Made by a program: the position numbers and the translations under genes
NCBI GenBank assembly: GCA_016790575.1
Contig: JAEUOU010000010.1
Span: forward strand, 124,001 to 188,000
DNA: 64,000 nt
Reading direction: 5' to 3'
Source: Burkholderiaceae bacterium
GTDB lineage: Bacteria > Pseudomonadota > Gammaproteobacteria > Burkholderiales > Burkholderiaceae_C
Shown: positions 17,838 through 27,322 of the stretch, in pieces
How the letters are laid out: each line of letters begins with the position of its first letter
Position numbering within the stretch: position 1 is the first letter of the stretch
The notes under the pieces: model-generated
The model's input: only the letters and a program-made list of their open reading frames with translations
The model's database searches: none
What the model was told of the DNA's origin: nothing

Positions 17838-19466
17838 ATGTTGGGCCTGATGCAAAACCAACCGCTGCTGATCTCGTCGCTGATCGACTTTGCGGAAAAA
17901 CACCACGGTGATGGCGAGATCGTCTCGCGCCGGGTTGAAGGCGACATCCACCGCTACGCCTGGCGCGATGTGGCCGGGCGTTCACGCCAGGTGGCCCATG
18001 CGCTGGACGCGGAACAGCTGGCGTTCAGCGACCGCGTGGCCACGCTGGCCTGGAACGGCTACCGCCACCTGGAGCTGTACTTTGGCGTGAGCGGCTCCGG
18101 CCGTGTGCTGCACACCATCAACCCACGCCTGCACCCGGAGCAGATCGCCTGGATCGTGAACCATGCCGAAGACCAGGTGCTGTGCTTCGACATGACCTTT
18201 CTGCCGCTGATCCAGGCGGTGCACGCCCACTGCCCCACGGTGCGCCGGTGGGTGGCCCTGGGCGACGCCGACAAACTGCCGCAGGGCACTGGCATTCCGA
18301 ACCTGGTCAGCTACGAGGCCTGGATCGCCGGCCATCCCAGCACCTACGCCTGGCCGCGTTTTGACGAAAACTCGGCGTCCAGCCTGTGCTACACCAGCGG
18401 CACCACCGGCAACCCCAAAGGCGCGCTGTACAGCCACCGGTCGACCATCCTGCACGCGTATGCGGCGGCGCTGCCGGACGTGATGTGCCTGAGCGCGCGC
18501 GACGCCATCCTGCCCGTGGTGCCGATGTTCCACGTCAACGCCTGGGGCATTCCGTATTCGGCGGCGCTGACCGGCGCCAAACTGGTTTTCCCGGGCCCGG
18601 CGCTGGACGGCAAATCGGTTTACGAGCTGATCGAATGCGAGGGGGTGACCTATGCCGCCGGGGTGCCCACGGTGTGGCAGATGCTGCTGGGCCACATGAA
18701 GCCGGCTGGTCTGCGCTTCTCGACGCTCAGGCGCACGGTCATCGGCGGCTCGGCTTGCCCGCCCGCCATGATCGCGGCCTTCAAGGACGAGTACGGCGTG
18801 GACGTGCTGCACGCCTGGGGCATGACCGAGCTGAGCCCGCTGGGCACGTTGTGCACGCTCAAGAACAAGCACCAGAGCCTGTCCGACGACGAACGGATGA
18901 AGATCCGTCTCAAGCAGGGTCGGGCCATTTTCGGCATCGACATGAAGATCGTCGGCGACAACGGGGCCGAACTGCCCTGGGACGGCAAGGCCGCGGGTGA
19001 CCTGCTGGTGCGCGGCCCCTGGGTGGTGCGCGAATACTTCAAGGGCGAAGGCGGCGACCCGCTGGTCGAGGGCTGGTTCCCCACCGGCGACGTGGCGACC
19101 ATCGACGCCGACGGCTACATGCAGATCACCGACCGCAGCAAGGACGTGATCAAGTCCGGCGGCGAATGGATCAGCTCCATCGACGTGGAGAACATCGCCA
19201 TGGGCCACCCGGCCGTCGCGATGGCCGCCTGTGTGGGCATGCGGCACCCGAAATGGGACGAACGGCCGATTGTCGTGGTCGTGCGCAAGCCCGGGGCCGA
19301 GGTCACGCGCGAGGAACTGCTGGCCTTTTACGAAGGCAAGACCGCCAAGTGGCAGATTCCGGACGACGTGGTGTTCGTCGATGCCATTCCGATCGGGGCG
19401 ACGGGCAAGATGCTCAAGACCCGGCTTCGGGACCTGCTCAAGGACTACTCCCTGCCGGGAGTCTGA
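17838..19466 (+). CDS. Medium/long-chain acyl-CoA ligase (AMP-binding family)
   Basis: 542 residues. Activates a carboxylic acid with ATP and CoA. Motifs: P-loop [11 protein letters not shown] (185-195), [28 protein letters not shown], the hinge [15 protein letters not shown] and the catalytic Lys524 (GATGKMLKT). It is most like AlkK-type medium-chain fatty acid ligases. The start has AAGGAGA upstream. It heads the acyl-CoA block and is followed, after 196 bases with repeat copy B, by the Liv-type transporter genes. The exact substrate cannot be read from sequence. Confidence 0.93.
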   Translation: MLGLMQNQPLLISSLIDFAEKHHGDGEIVSRRVEGDIHRYAWRDVAGRSRQVAHALDAEQLAFSDRVATLAWNGYRHLELYFGVSGSGRVLHTINPRLHPEQIAWIVNHAEDQVLCFDMTFLPLIQAVHAHCPTVRRWVALGDADKLPQGTGIPNLVSYEAWIAGHPSTYAWPRFDENSASSLCYTSGTTGNPKGALYSHRSTILHAYAAALPDVMCLSARDAILPVVPMFHVNAWGIPYSAALTGAKLVFPGPALDGKSVYELIECEGVTYAAGVPTVWQMLLGHMKPAGLRFSTLRRTVIGGSACPPAMIAAFKDEYGVDVLHAWGMTELSPLGTLCTLKNKHQSLSDDERMKIRLKQGRAIFGIDMKIVGDNGAELPWDGKAAGDLLVRGPWVVREYFKGEGGDPLVEGWFPTGDVATIDADGYMQITDRSKDVIKSGGEWISSIDVENIAMGHPAVAMAACVGMRHPKWDERPIVVVVRKPGAEVTREELLAFYEGKTAKWQIPDDVVFVDAIPIGATGKMLKTRLRDLLKDYSLPGV

Positions 19467-19514
19467 ACCTGAGGGCTCCACGACAATTCCTTCTGCCCCC
19501 AAACGGTCGTTTGC

Positions 19515-19575
19515 GGCGTTTTTCGCGAAAAATGGGCAAAACCCAGCGTGAAAAGGTCGTTTGTAGCTATGAATA
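19515..19575 (+). repeat. Dispersed 50-base repeat, copy B, between acyl-CoA ligase and livH
   Basis: Boxes ACCCAGCG (19541-19548), AAAAGGT (19551-19557) and GCTAT (19566-19570). A palindrome TTTTTCGCGAAAAA precedes the first box. GGTCGTTTG occurs twice, at 19505-19513 and 19555-19563. Confidence 0.8.
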
Positions 19576-19662
19576 ACCTAGCGTTTTCTGCTTCTTCCTT
19601 TCGCCGCCTGAGGCACTGAGCCGGCGGCCGAGGGCTCTCGTTCCTGCAATCGGCTGGTTTCC

Positions 19663-20610
19663 ATGGAGTATTTCGCGGTTTCCCTGCTCAACGGTCTGAG
19701 CTACGGTTTGCTGCTGTTCATGCTCAGTTCAGGCCTCACACTGATCTTCAGCATGATGGGTGTACTGAACTTTGCCCATGCCAGTTTCTACATGCTGGGG
19801 GCCTACATCGGTTACTCCGTCAGCGAAGTGGCGGGATTCTGGCCGGGACTCCTGATCGCGCCGCTGGTGGTCGGTGGCCTTGGTGCCTTGTTTCAGCGCT
19901 TTTTGCTCCGCCGGGCTCATGCGTTCGGCCATGTGCCGGAACTGCTGATCACTTTCGGGCTGAGTTATCTGATCGTCGAGGTGGTTCAGTTGATCTGGGG
20001 GCGTTCGGCGGTGGACTATCGCAAACCGCCGGAGCTGGATTTCGCAGCGTTCAGTATCTACGGCACCCAATTCCCTGCGTATCGGCTGTTCCTGATGGGA
20101 GTTGCGCTGGCCATGCTGGCCTGTCTGAGTCTGGTCCTGAAGAAGTCCCGGCTTGGCCTGATCATTCAGGCTGCGCTGACGCATCCCCAGACCCTGGAGG
20201 CACTCGGACACAACGTGCCGCGGGTTTTCATGCTGGTTTTCGGGGGCGGTGCGGCATTGGCTGGTCTGGCCGGTGCCGTGGGCGGTGCGCAGTTTGTGAC
20301 CGAGCCGGCCATGGCGGCGACGGTCGGTTCGATCGTTTTTGTCGTGGTTGTGGTCGGTGGCCTGGGCTCGGTGCGGGGCGCCTTCGTCGCCTCCATGCTG
20401 ATCGGCCTGTTGGACGCGTTTGCGGCGGGCAGTGACCGAAGTCTGGCCGACGTGGTGCACTGGCTGGGCCTGGCATCCGAGCCCGCCGGTGTCGCCGAGA
20501 TGGTGCTCAGGGTGCGCTTTTCACAGGTCGCAGCCATTCTTCCGTATCTGTTGCTGGTGCTGGTGCTGGTGTTTCGACCGCGAGGCCTTTTTGGCGTGCG
20601 TGAGGGCTGA
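19663..20610 (+). CDS. livH: Branched-chain amino acid-type ABC transporter permease LivH
   Basis: 315 residues with eight or so hydrophobic segments. Family motifs: LLNGLSYGLLLFMLSSGLTLIFSMMGVLNFAHASFYMLGAY near the N-terminus (given here as the LivH start region) and GGLGSVRGAFVASMLIGL near the C-terminus. It forms the membrane channel with LivM. HAAT-family importers carry amino acids, but also aromatic acids, amides or urea, so the substrate is open. No binding-protein gene is in the cassette. Confidence 0.93.
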   Translation: MEYFAVSLLNGLSYGLLLFMLSSGLTLIFSMMGVLNFAHASFYMLGAYIGYSVSEVAGFWPGLLIAPLVVGGLGALFQRFLLRRAHAFGHVPELLITFGLSYLIVEVVQLIWGRSAVDYRKPPELDFAAFSIYGTQFPAYRLFLMGVALAMLACLSLVLKKSRLGLIIQAALTHPQTLEALGHNVPRVFMLVFGGGAALAGLAGAVGGAQFVTEPAMAATVGSIVFVVVVVGGLGSVRGAFVASMLIGLLDAFAAGSDRSLADVVHWLGLASEPAGVAEMVLRVRFSQVAAILPYLLLVLVLVFRPRGLFGVREG

Positions 20611-20613
20611 CCG

Positions 20614-21915
20614 GTGTTCACACAATATTTCCCGTCCCGCAGCCGCCGTTGGGGCACGGCTTTTTCCTGGGGCATGTTCGGCCTGATCCTGATTCTGGCC
20701 CCGCTGGCGCTGACCAGTTCCTTCTCGCATACGCTGCTCAGCCAGATCGGTATCGCGATCATCGTCTGTCTGGCCTACAACATTCTGCTCGGTCAGGGCG
20801 GCATGCTCAGCTTCGGGCATGCGGTCTATTCCGGCCTGGGTGCGTTCATGGCAATTCACACCTTGAACCTCGTCTCGGCCGGCCGTCTGGCGCTGCCGGT
20901 CAGTCTGATTCCGCTGGTCGGGGGACTTGCGGGTCTGGCGATGGCACTGTTGCTGGGATGGGTGTCGACGCGCAGGGCCGCCACTCCCTTTGCGATGATC
21001 ACCCTCGGTGTGGGGGAGCTGGTCTGGGCCATCACCTTGATGTTCCCCGGAATTTTTGGTGGTGAAACGGGGATTGCCGGTAACCGGGTGACAGGCAGCG
21101 GACTGTTTGGCATCACTTTCGGCCCCCAGATCCAGCTTTATTACCTGATCGCCGCCTACACCTTGGTGTGTGTCCTCCTGATGTACGCCTTTACCCGCAC
21201 CCCATTGGGGCGGCTGCTCAACGCGGTGCGCGACAACCCCGAACGGGTGGAGTTCATCGGTTTCGACCCGCAGATGGTGCGTTACCTGGCCTTCTGTGTC
21301 AGCGGGTTTTTTGCCGGAGTTTCGGGCGGTCTGGGCGCATTGCAGTTCGAAATCGTCAGTTCCGAGGTTGTCGGCGCGGCGCGGTCCGGGGCCTATCTGC
21401 TGTTTGTTGTTCTGGGGGGAACCAGCCTGTTTTTCGGGCCGATCATTGGCGCGGTGCTCATGGTGCTCGCCTCGGTCTGGCTTTCTGAGCTGACCGCCGC
21501 GTGGCTACTGTATCTCGGCCTGGTTTTCGTGGTGATGGTGCTGGTCGCTCCGGGTGGGCTTGCGAGCCTGGTGGTTGTTCACCTGCGCTACGTCGCGGCC
21601 AAGGGCTTGCGCAATGTGGGTGCCTCGTACCTGGCGTTGGCCTCCAGTGCCGCGGTCATGCTGCTGGGGGGGGTGCTGTTGGTCGAAATGATCTATCACC
21701 GCCAGGTCAACGCGGTTCTCGGGCCAACACTGGTTCTCATGGGTGTCTCGCTGGACCTGAGCCGACCGGATGTCTGGTTCGGCGCTACGTTGCTTTTTGT
21801 TGTCGGCGCCTTGTTGTTTGCGGTCAGCCGCAGGCCGTTCGACCGCGCGTGGGCTGAATTCCACCGCCAGGGTCAAGACGGTCGGGCTGACCGGCCGTCG
21901 GGGGAACCTGCGTGA
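20614..21915 (+). CDS. livM: Branched-chain amino acid-type ABC transporter permease LivM, with C-terminal extension
   Basis: 433 residues. The core to about residue 325 shows LivM hallmarks: NILLGQGGMLSFGHAVYSGL, TPLGRLLNAVRDNPERVEFI and FFGPIIGAV. Beyond it lie about 100 further residues with two more hydrophobic segments (YLALASSAAVMLLGGVLLVEM and LLFVVGALLFAVS). This makes it longer than many LivM proteins, although E. coli LivM has extra length at the N-terminus. The GTG at 20614 follows livH by three bases, and its stop overlaps livG. Confidence 0.92.
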   Translation: MFTQYFPSRSRRWGTAFSWGMFGLILILAPLALTSSFSHTLLSQIGIAIIVCLAYNILLGQGGMLSFGHAVYSGLGAFMAIHTLNLVSAGRLALPVSLIPLVGGLAGLAMALLLGWVSTRRAATPFAMITLGVGELVWAITLMFPGIFGGETGIAGNRVTGSGLFGITFGPQIQLYYLIAAYTLVCVLLMYAFTRTPLGRLLNAVRDNPERVEFIGFDPQMVRYLAFCVSGFFAGVSGGLGALQFEIVSSEVVGAARSGAYLLFVVLGGTSLFFGPIIGAVLMVLASVWLSELTAAWLLYLGLVFVVMVLVAPGGLASLVVVHLRYVAAKGLRNVGASYLALASSAAVMLLGGVLLVEMIYHRQVNAVLGPTLVLMGVSLDLSRPDVWFGATLLFVVGALLFAVSRRPFDRAWAEFHRQGQDGRADRPSGEPA

Positions 21916-22685
21916 CGCCGGCCCTGGAACTGTGCGAGCTCCACAAGCGGTTCGGCAATACGGAGATCATTCGGGGCATCAGCCTTGCAGTCCGCGCTGG
22001 TGAGCGGATTGCGGTGATCGGCCCCAACGGTGCCGGCAAGTCCACACTGTTCAACCTGGTGAGCGGCCGGTATGCGCCCAGTGGCGGGAAGGTCTTCCTG
22101 CAGGGCAAACGCATTGATGGCATGCGACCGTTTGCGATCAACCGTCTGGGACTGGCGCGCAGCTTTCAGATTACCAGCCTGTTCTCCCAGCTCAGTGTCT
22201 TCGACAACCTGCGTTGCGCCGTTCTCTGGAGTCTGGGTTACCGCTACACGGTCTGGCGCCGCTTGTCCGGCCTGGCGGATGCCAATACGCGGGCCGGGCA
22301 GCTTATGGACAGGCTGGGTCTCGGGCACAAACGCGACGAGCTGGTCAAACACCTGACGTATGCCGAACAGCGCGCCCTCGAGATCGGGGTGACGGTGGCC
22401 GGCGGAGCGTCGGTGATCCTGCTGGATGAACCCACGTCAGGCATGAGCCACAGCGAGACGACGCGCTTCATTGCCCTGATTCGCGAGGTCACGGCCGGCA
22501 AGACCCTGCTGACGGTTGAACACGATATGGGGGTTGTCTTTGAACTGGCAGACCGGATTGCGGTCCTGGTCCATGGGGAGTTGCTGGCATTTGACACACC
22601 ACAGGCCGTTCGCGCCAACCCGGCGGTCCAGGACGCCTACCTGGGGTTGATGAAGACCGCGGGTCTGAAAAGAGTGGGTCGTTGA
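21912..22685 (+). CDS. livG: Liv-type ABC transporter ATPase LivG
   Basis: 257 residues. Walker A is normal (GPNGAGKS, residues 37-44). The signature is the LivG variant LTYAEQRALEIGV, and Walker B is VILLDEPTSGMS, followed by the switch His in TVEHDMGVV. It powers import with LivF. GTG start overlaps the livM stop by four bases (GTGA). Confidence 0.94.
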   Translation: MTPALELCELHKRFGNTEIIRGISLAVRAGERIAVIGPNGAGKSTLFNLVSGRYAPSGGKVFLQGKRIDGMRPFAINRLGLARSFQITSLFSQLSVFDNLRCAVLWSLGYRYTVWRRLSGLADANTRAGQLMDRLGLGHKRDELVKHLTYAEQRALEIGVTVAGGASVILLDEPTSGMSHSETTRFIALIREVTAGKTLLTVEHDMGVVFELADRIAVLVHGELLAFDTPQAVRANPAVQDAYLGLMKTAGLKRVGR

Positions 22686-22686
22686 C

Positions 22687-23385
22687 ATGTTGGAGGTACG
22701 CGCACTCCACGCTGGCTATGGAACAAGTCGTGTGCTGCATGGGGTGGATCTGTGCGTCGGCTCCGGAGAAATTGTTGCCCTGCTGGGGCGAAACGGCTCT
22801 GGTCGATCGACGGTCGCGAAGGCGCTGATGGGCCTGGTGGTGGCCGAGGGTAGCGTGCGATGGCATGGACGGGAACTGGTGGGCGAACGGCCCTATGAAA
22901 TTGCCCGTGCGGGCCTGGGATATGTGCCGGAGGGCCGTGATGTCTTTCCGACCTTGACCGTGCACCAGAATCTGCTGTTGGGGCAAAAGCGGTCCCCTGT
23001 GAGCGGAAATGCCTGGACGTTCGACGAGATGTACGCCTTGTTTCCGGCGCTGGCGTGCCGGCGCGATACCGAGGCGGGCGTGTTGTCGGGCGGTGAACAG
23101 CAAATGCTGACCCTGTGCCGGACGATGATGGGCGGGCCGCAACTGGTCATCATTGACGAACCGACAGAAGGCCTCGCGCCGCAGGTGGTGGAGCAAGTGG
23201 CCAGCTTCCTCAAGACGCTCAGGAGTCGGGGCGTCTCGGTTCTGCTGATCGAACAGAAGCTCACCATTGCGCTGACGATTTCAGACCGGATCGCAGTGAT
23301 GGGACAGGGCAGGGTGGTCTTTGAAGGCGCCGGTACTGCGCTGCTAGGGGATAGTCAGGTACGCCAGGAGTGGCTTGAGGTCTGA
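22687..23385 (+). CDS. livF: Liv-type ABC transporter ATPase LivF with Walker A Lys replaced by Arg
   Basis: 232 residues. Family marks: YGTSRVLHGVDL, the signature LSGGEQQML, Walker B LVIIDEPTEGLAP and LLIEQKLTIAL. Walker A reads GRNGSGRS (34-41), so the usual phosphate-binding Lys is Arg40, codon CGA at 22804. A change from Lys to CGA needs at least two base changes, which speaks against a simple read error. LivG keeps a normal site, so the pair may work with one compromised or altered site. Starts one base after livG. Confidence 0.92.
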   Translation: MLEVRALHAGYGTSRVLHGVDLCVGSGEIVALLGRNGSGRSTVAKALMGLVVAEGSVRWHGRELVGERPYEIARAGLGYVPEGRDVFPTLTVHQNLLLGQKRSPVSGNAWTFDEMYALFPALACRRDTEAGVLSGGEQQMLTLCRTMMGGPQLVIIDEPTEGLAPQVVEQVASFLKTLRSRGVSVLLIEQKLTIALTISDRIAVMGQGRVVFEGAGTALLGDSQVRQEWLEV

Positions 23386-23419
23386 TACTTGCGGACGTCC
23401 CGACAGTGACAAGCGGTTG

Positions 23420-23469
23420 TTGCTCAGTCGAGCGGACAACCTAGAATCAATAAATCGAACGCTCGTTCG
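23420..23469 (+). promoter_or_regulatory. Promoter with palindromic operator before the FadB-like gene
   Basis: -35 TTGCTC (23420-23425), 16-base spacer, -10 TAGAAT (23442-23447). The perfect palindrome CGAACGCTCGTTCG (23456-23469) covers the expected transcription start, flanked by AT-rich bases. TetR-family regulators of acyl-CoA catabolism often use GAACG...CGTTC half-sites; the link to a given regulator is inference, and no tetR gene is in view. Confidence 0.6.
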
Positions 23470-23508
23470 TTTTTCTGTTATCCGTTTCGTTCAATAAGGA
23501 ACCACAGC

Positions 23509-25617
23509 ATGACAGCTGAGTACAAAGTCCACGGTGACGTGGCGGTGATCACGCTCAACAACCCGCCGGTCAACGGTCTGGGTCACGAGACCCGGCTTGG
23601 CATCACCAATGCCCTGGCACAGGCCAATGCGGACGCGGCCGTCAAGGCCGTGGTGTTGACGGGCGCCGGCAAGGCCTTTTCCGGCGGCGCGGACATCCGC
23701 GAATTCGGCAGCCCCAAGGCGCTCCAGGAGCCGAACCTGCTCAGCGTGATCCTGGCGCTCGAGAATTCCGCCAAGCCGGTGGTTGCCGCGATCCATTCGG
23801 TGGCCATGGGCGGCGGGCTCGAACTGGCCCTCGGCTGCCACTACCGCATCGCCGCGCCTGGATGCAACGTGGCCTTGCCCGAGGTCAAGCTGGGCCTGAT
23901 TCCGGGGGCGGGCGGCACGCAGCGCCTGCCGCGCGTTCTCGGTGTCGAGCCGGCGCTGAACATGATCGTCAGCGGCGAGCCGATCAAGAGCGAGATGCTG
24001 GCCATGCTGCCCGGGCAGAAGCTGTTCGACCGGATGGCCGCCTCGGTCGAGTCGCTGCCCGACGAGGCCCTGGCGCTGGCGCGCGAGATGGCGGCGAAAC
24101 ACGCCGACGGCAGTGCCCTGCCGCTGGTGCGCAATCTCCCCTGCAAGCACAAGGACGGCGACGCCTACTTCCAGTTCGCGCGCAACATGGTCAAGGGCAT
24201 GGCCAAGAATTTCCCGGCACCCGCCAAGTGCGTGGATGCCGTCGAAGCAGCCACCAGGAAGAAGTTCGCCGAAGGCATGGCTTTCGAGCGCGAGATCTTC
24301 ATCAACCTGATGTGGACGCCCGAGTGCAAGTCGCTGCGCCACCTGTTCACCGCCGAGCGCGCCGCCAGCAAGATCCCCGATGTGCCCGAGAGCACGCCCC
24401 GGCGCGAGATCGCCTCCGTGGCCGTGATCGGCGCCGGCACCATGGGCGGCGGCATTGCCATGAACTTCCTCAACGCCGGCATCCCGGTGAAGATTCTGGA
24501 AATGAAGCAGGAAGCGCTGGATCGCGGCATCGCCACGATCCGCAAGAACTACGAAGCCCAGGTCAAAAAGGGCAAGCTCAAGCAGGACAAGTACGAGCAG
24601 CGCATGGGCTTGCTGAGCACCACGCTGAGCTACGACGACATCGGCTCGGCCGACCTGGTGATCGAGGCCGTGTTCGAGGAGATCGGCGTCAAGGAAGCGG
24701 TCTTCAAGGAACTCGACCGCGTGATGAAACCGGGCGCCATCCTGGCCTCCAACACCTCCACGCTGGACGTCAATAAGATCGCGAACTTCACGAAGCGGCC
24801 CCAGGATGTGGTGGGTCTGCATTTCTTCAGCCCGGCCAACGTGATGAAACTGCTGGAAGTGGTGCGGGGCGAAGCCACCGCCAAGGATGTGCTGGCCACG
24901 GTGATGGCCGTGGCCAAGAAGATCCGCAAGACGGCGGTGGTCTCCGGCGTCTGCGACGGCTTCATCGGCAACCGCATGATCGAGCAGTACGGCCGCCAGG
25001 GCGGCTTCCTGCTCGACGAAGGCTGCACACCCGCGCAGGTCGACAAGGCGATGGAGAAATTCGGCATGGCCATGGGCCCGTTCCGCATGGGCGATCTGGC
25101 GGGCAACGACATCGGCTGGGCGATCCGCAAGCGCCGCTACCAGGAAAAGCCGGACATGAAGTACAGCAAGACCGCCGACCTGCTGTGCGAGAAGGGCCGT
25201 TTCGGCCAGAAGACCGGTGCCGGCTGGTACGACTATGTGCCAGGCAAGCGCGACGCGATCCCGAACGCCGAGGTGGTGGCGATGATCGAGGAACACCGCA
25301 AGTCGCTCGGCATCACGCCGCGCAAGATCTCCGACGAGGAAATCGTGCAGCGGCTGGTGTTCGCGCTGGTCAACGAAGCGGCGCACATCCTGGAAGAAGG
25401 CATAGCCAACAAGGCCAGCGACATCGACGTGGTCTACATCTTCGGCTATGGCTTCCCGGTGCACCGGGGCGGCCCGCTGAACTACGCCAACGAGGTCGGC
25501 CTGTTCAACGTGGTGCAGGCGATGAAGCGCTTTGCGAAAAACCCGCTGGACGACGCGAAGTTCTGGGAGCCGGCGCCGCTGCTGGGCCGGCTTGTCGCAG
25601 AAGGCAAAACCTTCTGA
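23509..25617 (+). CDS. Bifunctional enoyl-CoA hydratase / 3-hydroxyacyl-CoA dehydrogenase (FadB/FadJ-like)
   Basis: 702 residues. Residues 1-190 form a crotonase domain with oxyanion stretch [11 protein letters not shown] and the acid-base pair Glu105 and Glu125. From about 303 follows a hydroxyacyl-CoA dehydrogenase: NAD site GAGTMG (308-313), catalytic His438 (GLHFFSP) and Glu450. It performs the second and third steps of beta-oxidation. The ATG has AAGGA upstream. It lies directly before a thiolase, as in fad operons. Confidence 0.95.
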   Translation: MTAEYKVHGDVAVITLNNPPVNGLGHETRLGITNALAQANADAAVKAVVLTGAGKAFSGGADIREFGSPKALQEPNLLSVILALENSAKPVVAAIHSVAMGGGLELALGCHYRIAAPGCNVALPEVKLGLIPGAGGTQRLPRVLGVEPALNMIVSGEPIKSEMLAMLPGQKLFDRMAASVESLPDEALALAREMAAKHADGSALPLVRNLPCKHKDGDAYFQFARNMVKGMAKNFPAPAKCVDAVEAATRKKFAEGMAFEREIFINLMWTPECKSLRHLFTAERAASKIPDVPESTPRREIASVAVIGAGTMGGGIAMNFLNAGIPVKILEMKQEALDRGIATIRKNYEAQVKKGKLKQDKYEQRMGLLSTTLSYDDIGSADLVIEAVFEEIGVKEAVFKELDRVMKPGAILASNTSTLDVNKIANFTKRPQDVVGLHFFSPANVMKLLEVVRGEATAKDVLATVMAVAKKIRKTAVVSGVCDGFIGNRMIEQYGRQGGFLLDEGCTPAQVDKAMEKFGMAMGPFRMGDLAGNDIGWAIRKRRYQEKPDMKYSKTADLLCEKGRFGQKTGAGWYDYVPGKRDAIPNAEVVAMIEEHRKSLGITPRKISDEEIVQRLVFALVNEAAHILEEGIANKASDIDVVYIFGYGFPVHRGGPLNYANEVGLFNVVQAMKRFAKNPLDDAKFWEPAPLLGRLVAEGKTF

Positions 25618-25658
25618 CCCACACCGAACGATCACACCGAACTGAACAGGAACCAACC

Positions 25659-26834
25659 ATGACCAACGCCGTCATCGTTTCCACCGCCCGCACGCCCCTG
25701 ACCAAGAGCTGGAAGGGCGCCTTCAACATGACCCATGGCGCCACGCTCGGCGGCCACGCGGTGCAGCATGCCGTACAGCGTGCCGGCATCGACGCCGCCG
25801 AAGTCGAAGACGTCATCATGGGTTGTGCCAACCCGGAAGGCGCGACTGGCGCCAACATCGCCCGCCAGATCGCCCTGAGGGCCGGCCTGCCGATCACCAC
25901 ATCCGGCATGACAGTGAACCGTTTCTGCTCGTCGGGCCTGCAGACCATCGCGCTGGCCGCGCAACGCATCATCGCCGGTGAAGGCTCGGTGTACGTGGCC
26001 GGTGGCGTGGAAAGCATTTCCTGCGTGCAACAGGAGATGAACCAGCACATGCTCAAGGACCTGGCACTGGAAAAGCAGAAACCCGAGATCTACTGGAACA
26101 TGCTCCAGACCGCCGAACAGGTGGCCAAGCGCTACCACATCGGCCGCGACGCGATGGACGAATACGGCGCCGCCAGCCAGCAGAAGGCCGCGGCCGCGCT
26201 GGAGGCCGGCCTGTTCAAGGCGGAGATCGCCCCGATCACCGTGACCGCCGGTGTCGCCGACAAGGTCATGGGCCTGATGACCAAACAGGTCACGGTCGAG
26301 AACGACGAGGGCATCCGCCCCGGCACCACGTTCGACGCCATTCATGGTCTGCGCTCGGCCTTGCCCGGCGGACTGGTTTCGGCCGGCAACGCCAGCCAGT
26401 TCAGCGACGGCGCCGGCGCCTGTGTGCTGATGGACGAAACCCTCGCACAAAAGCGTGGTTTGCAGCCGCTGGGCCGTTTCCTCGGTTTTGCCGTCGCGGG
26501 CTGCGAGCCCGACGAAATGGGCATCGGCCCGGTGTTTGCCATTCCCAAAGTGCTGTCACGCCTGGGGCTGAAGATGGACGACATCGACCTGTGGGAGCTC
26601 AACGAGGCCTTCGCGGTGCAGGTGATCTACTGCCGCGACAAGCTGGGCATTCCCGCTGACCGCCTGAACGTCAACGGCGGTGCCATCGCCGTGGGCCACC
26701 CCTACGGCGTCTCGGGCCAACGCCTCACCGGCCACGCACTGATCGAAGGCAAGCGCCGCGGCGCGAAGCGGGTCTGCGTCACCATGTGCATCGGCGGCGG
26801 CATGGGCGCGGCCGGCGTTTTCGAAGTCATTTGA
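25659..26834 (+). CDS. Acetyl-CoA acyltransferase (thiolase)
   Basis: 391 residues. Catalytic residues are Cys90 (NRFCSSG), His347 (GHPYGVSG) and Cys377 (CIGGGMG). His347 lies in GHPYG rather than the GHP[LI]G seen in many thiolases, a modest variant. It cleaves 3-ketoacyl-CoA to acetyl-CoA plus a shortened acyl-CoA. The start at 25659 has AGGAA nearby and follows the FadB-like gene by 41 bases. Substrate chain length is not evident. Confidence 0.95.
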   Translation: MTNAVIVSTARTPLTKSWKGAFNMTHGATLGGHAVQHAVQRAGIDAAEVEDVIMGCANPEGATGANIARQIALRAGLPITTSGMTVNRFCSSGLQTIALAAQRIIAGEGSVYVAGGVESISCVQQEMNQHMLKDLALEKQKPEIYWNMLQTAEQVAKRYHIGRDAMDEYGAASQQKAAAALEAGLFKAEIAPITVTAGVADKVMGLMTKQVTVENDEGIRPGTTFDAIHGLRSALPGGLVSAGNASQFSDGAGACVLMDETLAQKRGLQPLGRFLGFAVAGCEPDEMGIGPVFAIPKVLSRLGLKMDDIDLWELNEAFAVQVIYCRDKLGIPADRLNVNGGAIAVGHPYGVSGQRLTGHALIEGKRRGAKRVCVTMCIGGGMGAAGVFEVI

Positions 26835-26843
26835 GGACCGAAA

Positions 26844-27284
26844 ATGAAGAACGCCATGATCAGCGCGGAGGCCTTTCTTGCCATGGGCCGCGAGATCCTG
26901 GCGAAACAGCCTTTTTCCGTGCTGATCGGCGCTGAACTGGCAGCTTTGTCCCCCGGCCGATGCGAACTGCATGTACCGATTTCTGACTCGGTAAGGCAAC
27001 AACACGGCTTTGTCCACGGTGGCGTACTCAGTTACGCCGCCGACAATGCCCTGACCTATGCCGGGGGATCGGCACTGCAGGTTCCGGTTGTTACCTCCGA
27101 ATTCAAGATCAACTACGTCCGGCCGGCGGTGGGTGAGCGACTGATCGCGCGGGCCGAAACGATTCATGTCGGCAAGACCCAGGCGGTGTGCCGCTGCGAC
27201 GTGTTTGTAAGTCAGGGTGGTGAAGAAAAGCTGTGTGCCGTGGCGCAGGGCACCATTGCCGCGCTCCCGGCCAAAGACGACTGA
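26844..27284 (+). CDS. PaaI-family hotdog thioesterase (first)
   Basis: 146 residues with a single hotdog domain. The motif QHGFVHGGVLSYAADNA carries the HGG turn and the following catalytic acid of the PaaI type. VRPAVGERLIARAE is also typical. It hydrolyses acyl-CoA thioesters, probably to relieve dead-end intermediates or to free CoA. It starts nine bases after the thiolase stop, so it belongs to the same operon. Confidence 0.9.
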   Translation: MKNAMISAEAFLAMGREILAKQPFSVLIGAELAALSPGRCELHVPISDSVRQQHGFVHGGVLSYAADNALTYAGGSALQVPVVTSEFKINYVRPAVGERLIARAETIHVGKTQAVCRCDVFVSQGGEEKLCAVAQGTIAALPAKDD

Positions 27285-27322
27285 CGGCTCTCACCAGCCA
27301 TCACGACCCAGAAGAGAGCCCC

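Noticed and set aside
23491-25656. Minus-strand open frame of about 720 codons opposite the FadB-like gene
   Set aside because: Same reason: no motifs, amino-acid mix of a mirror frame; the plus strand is a textbook multifunctional enzyme.
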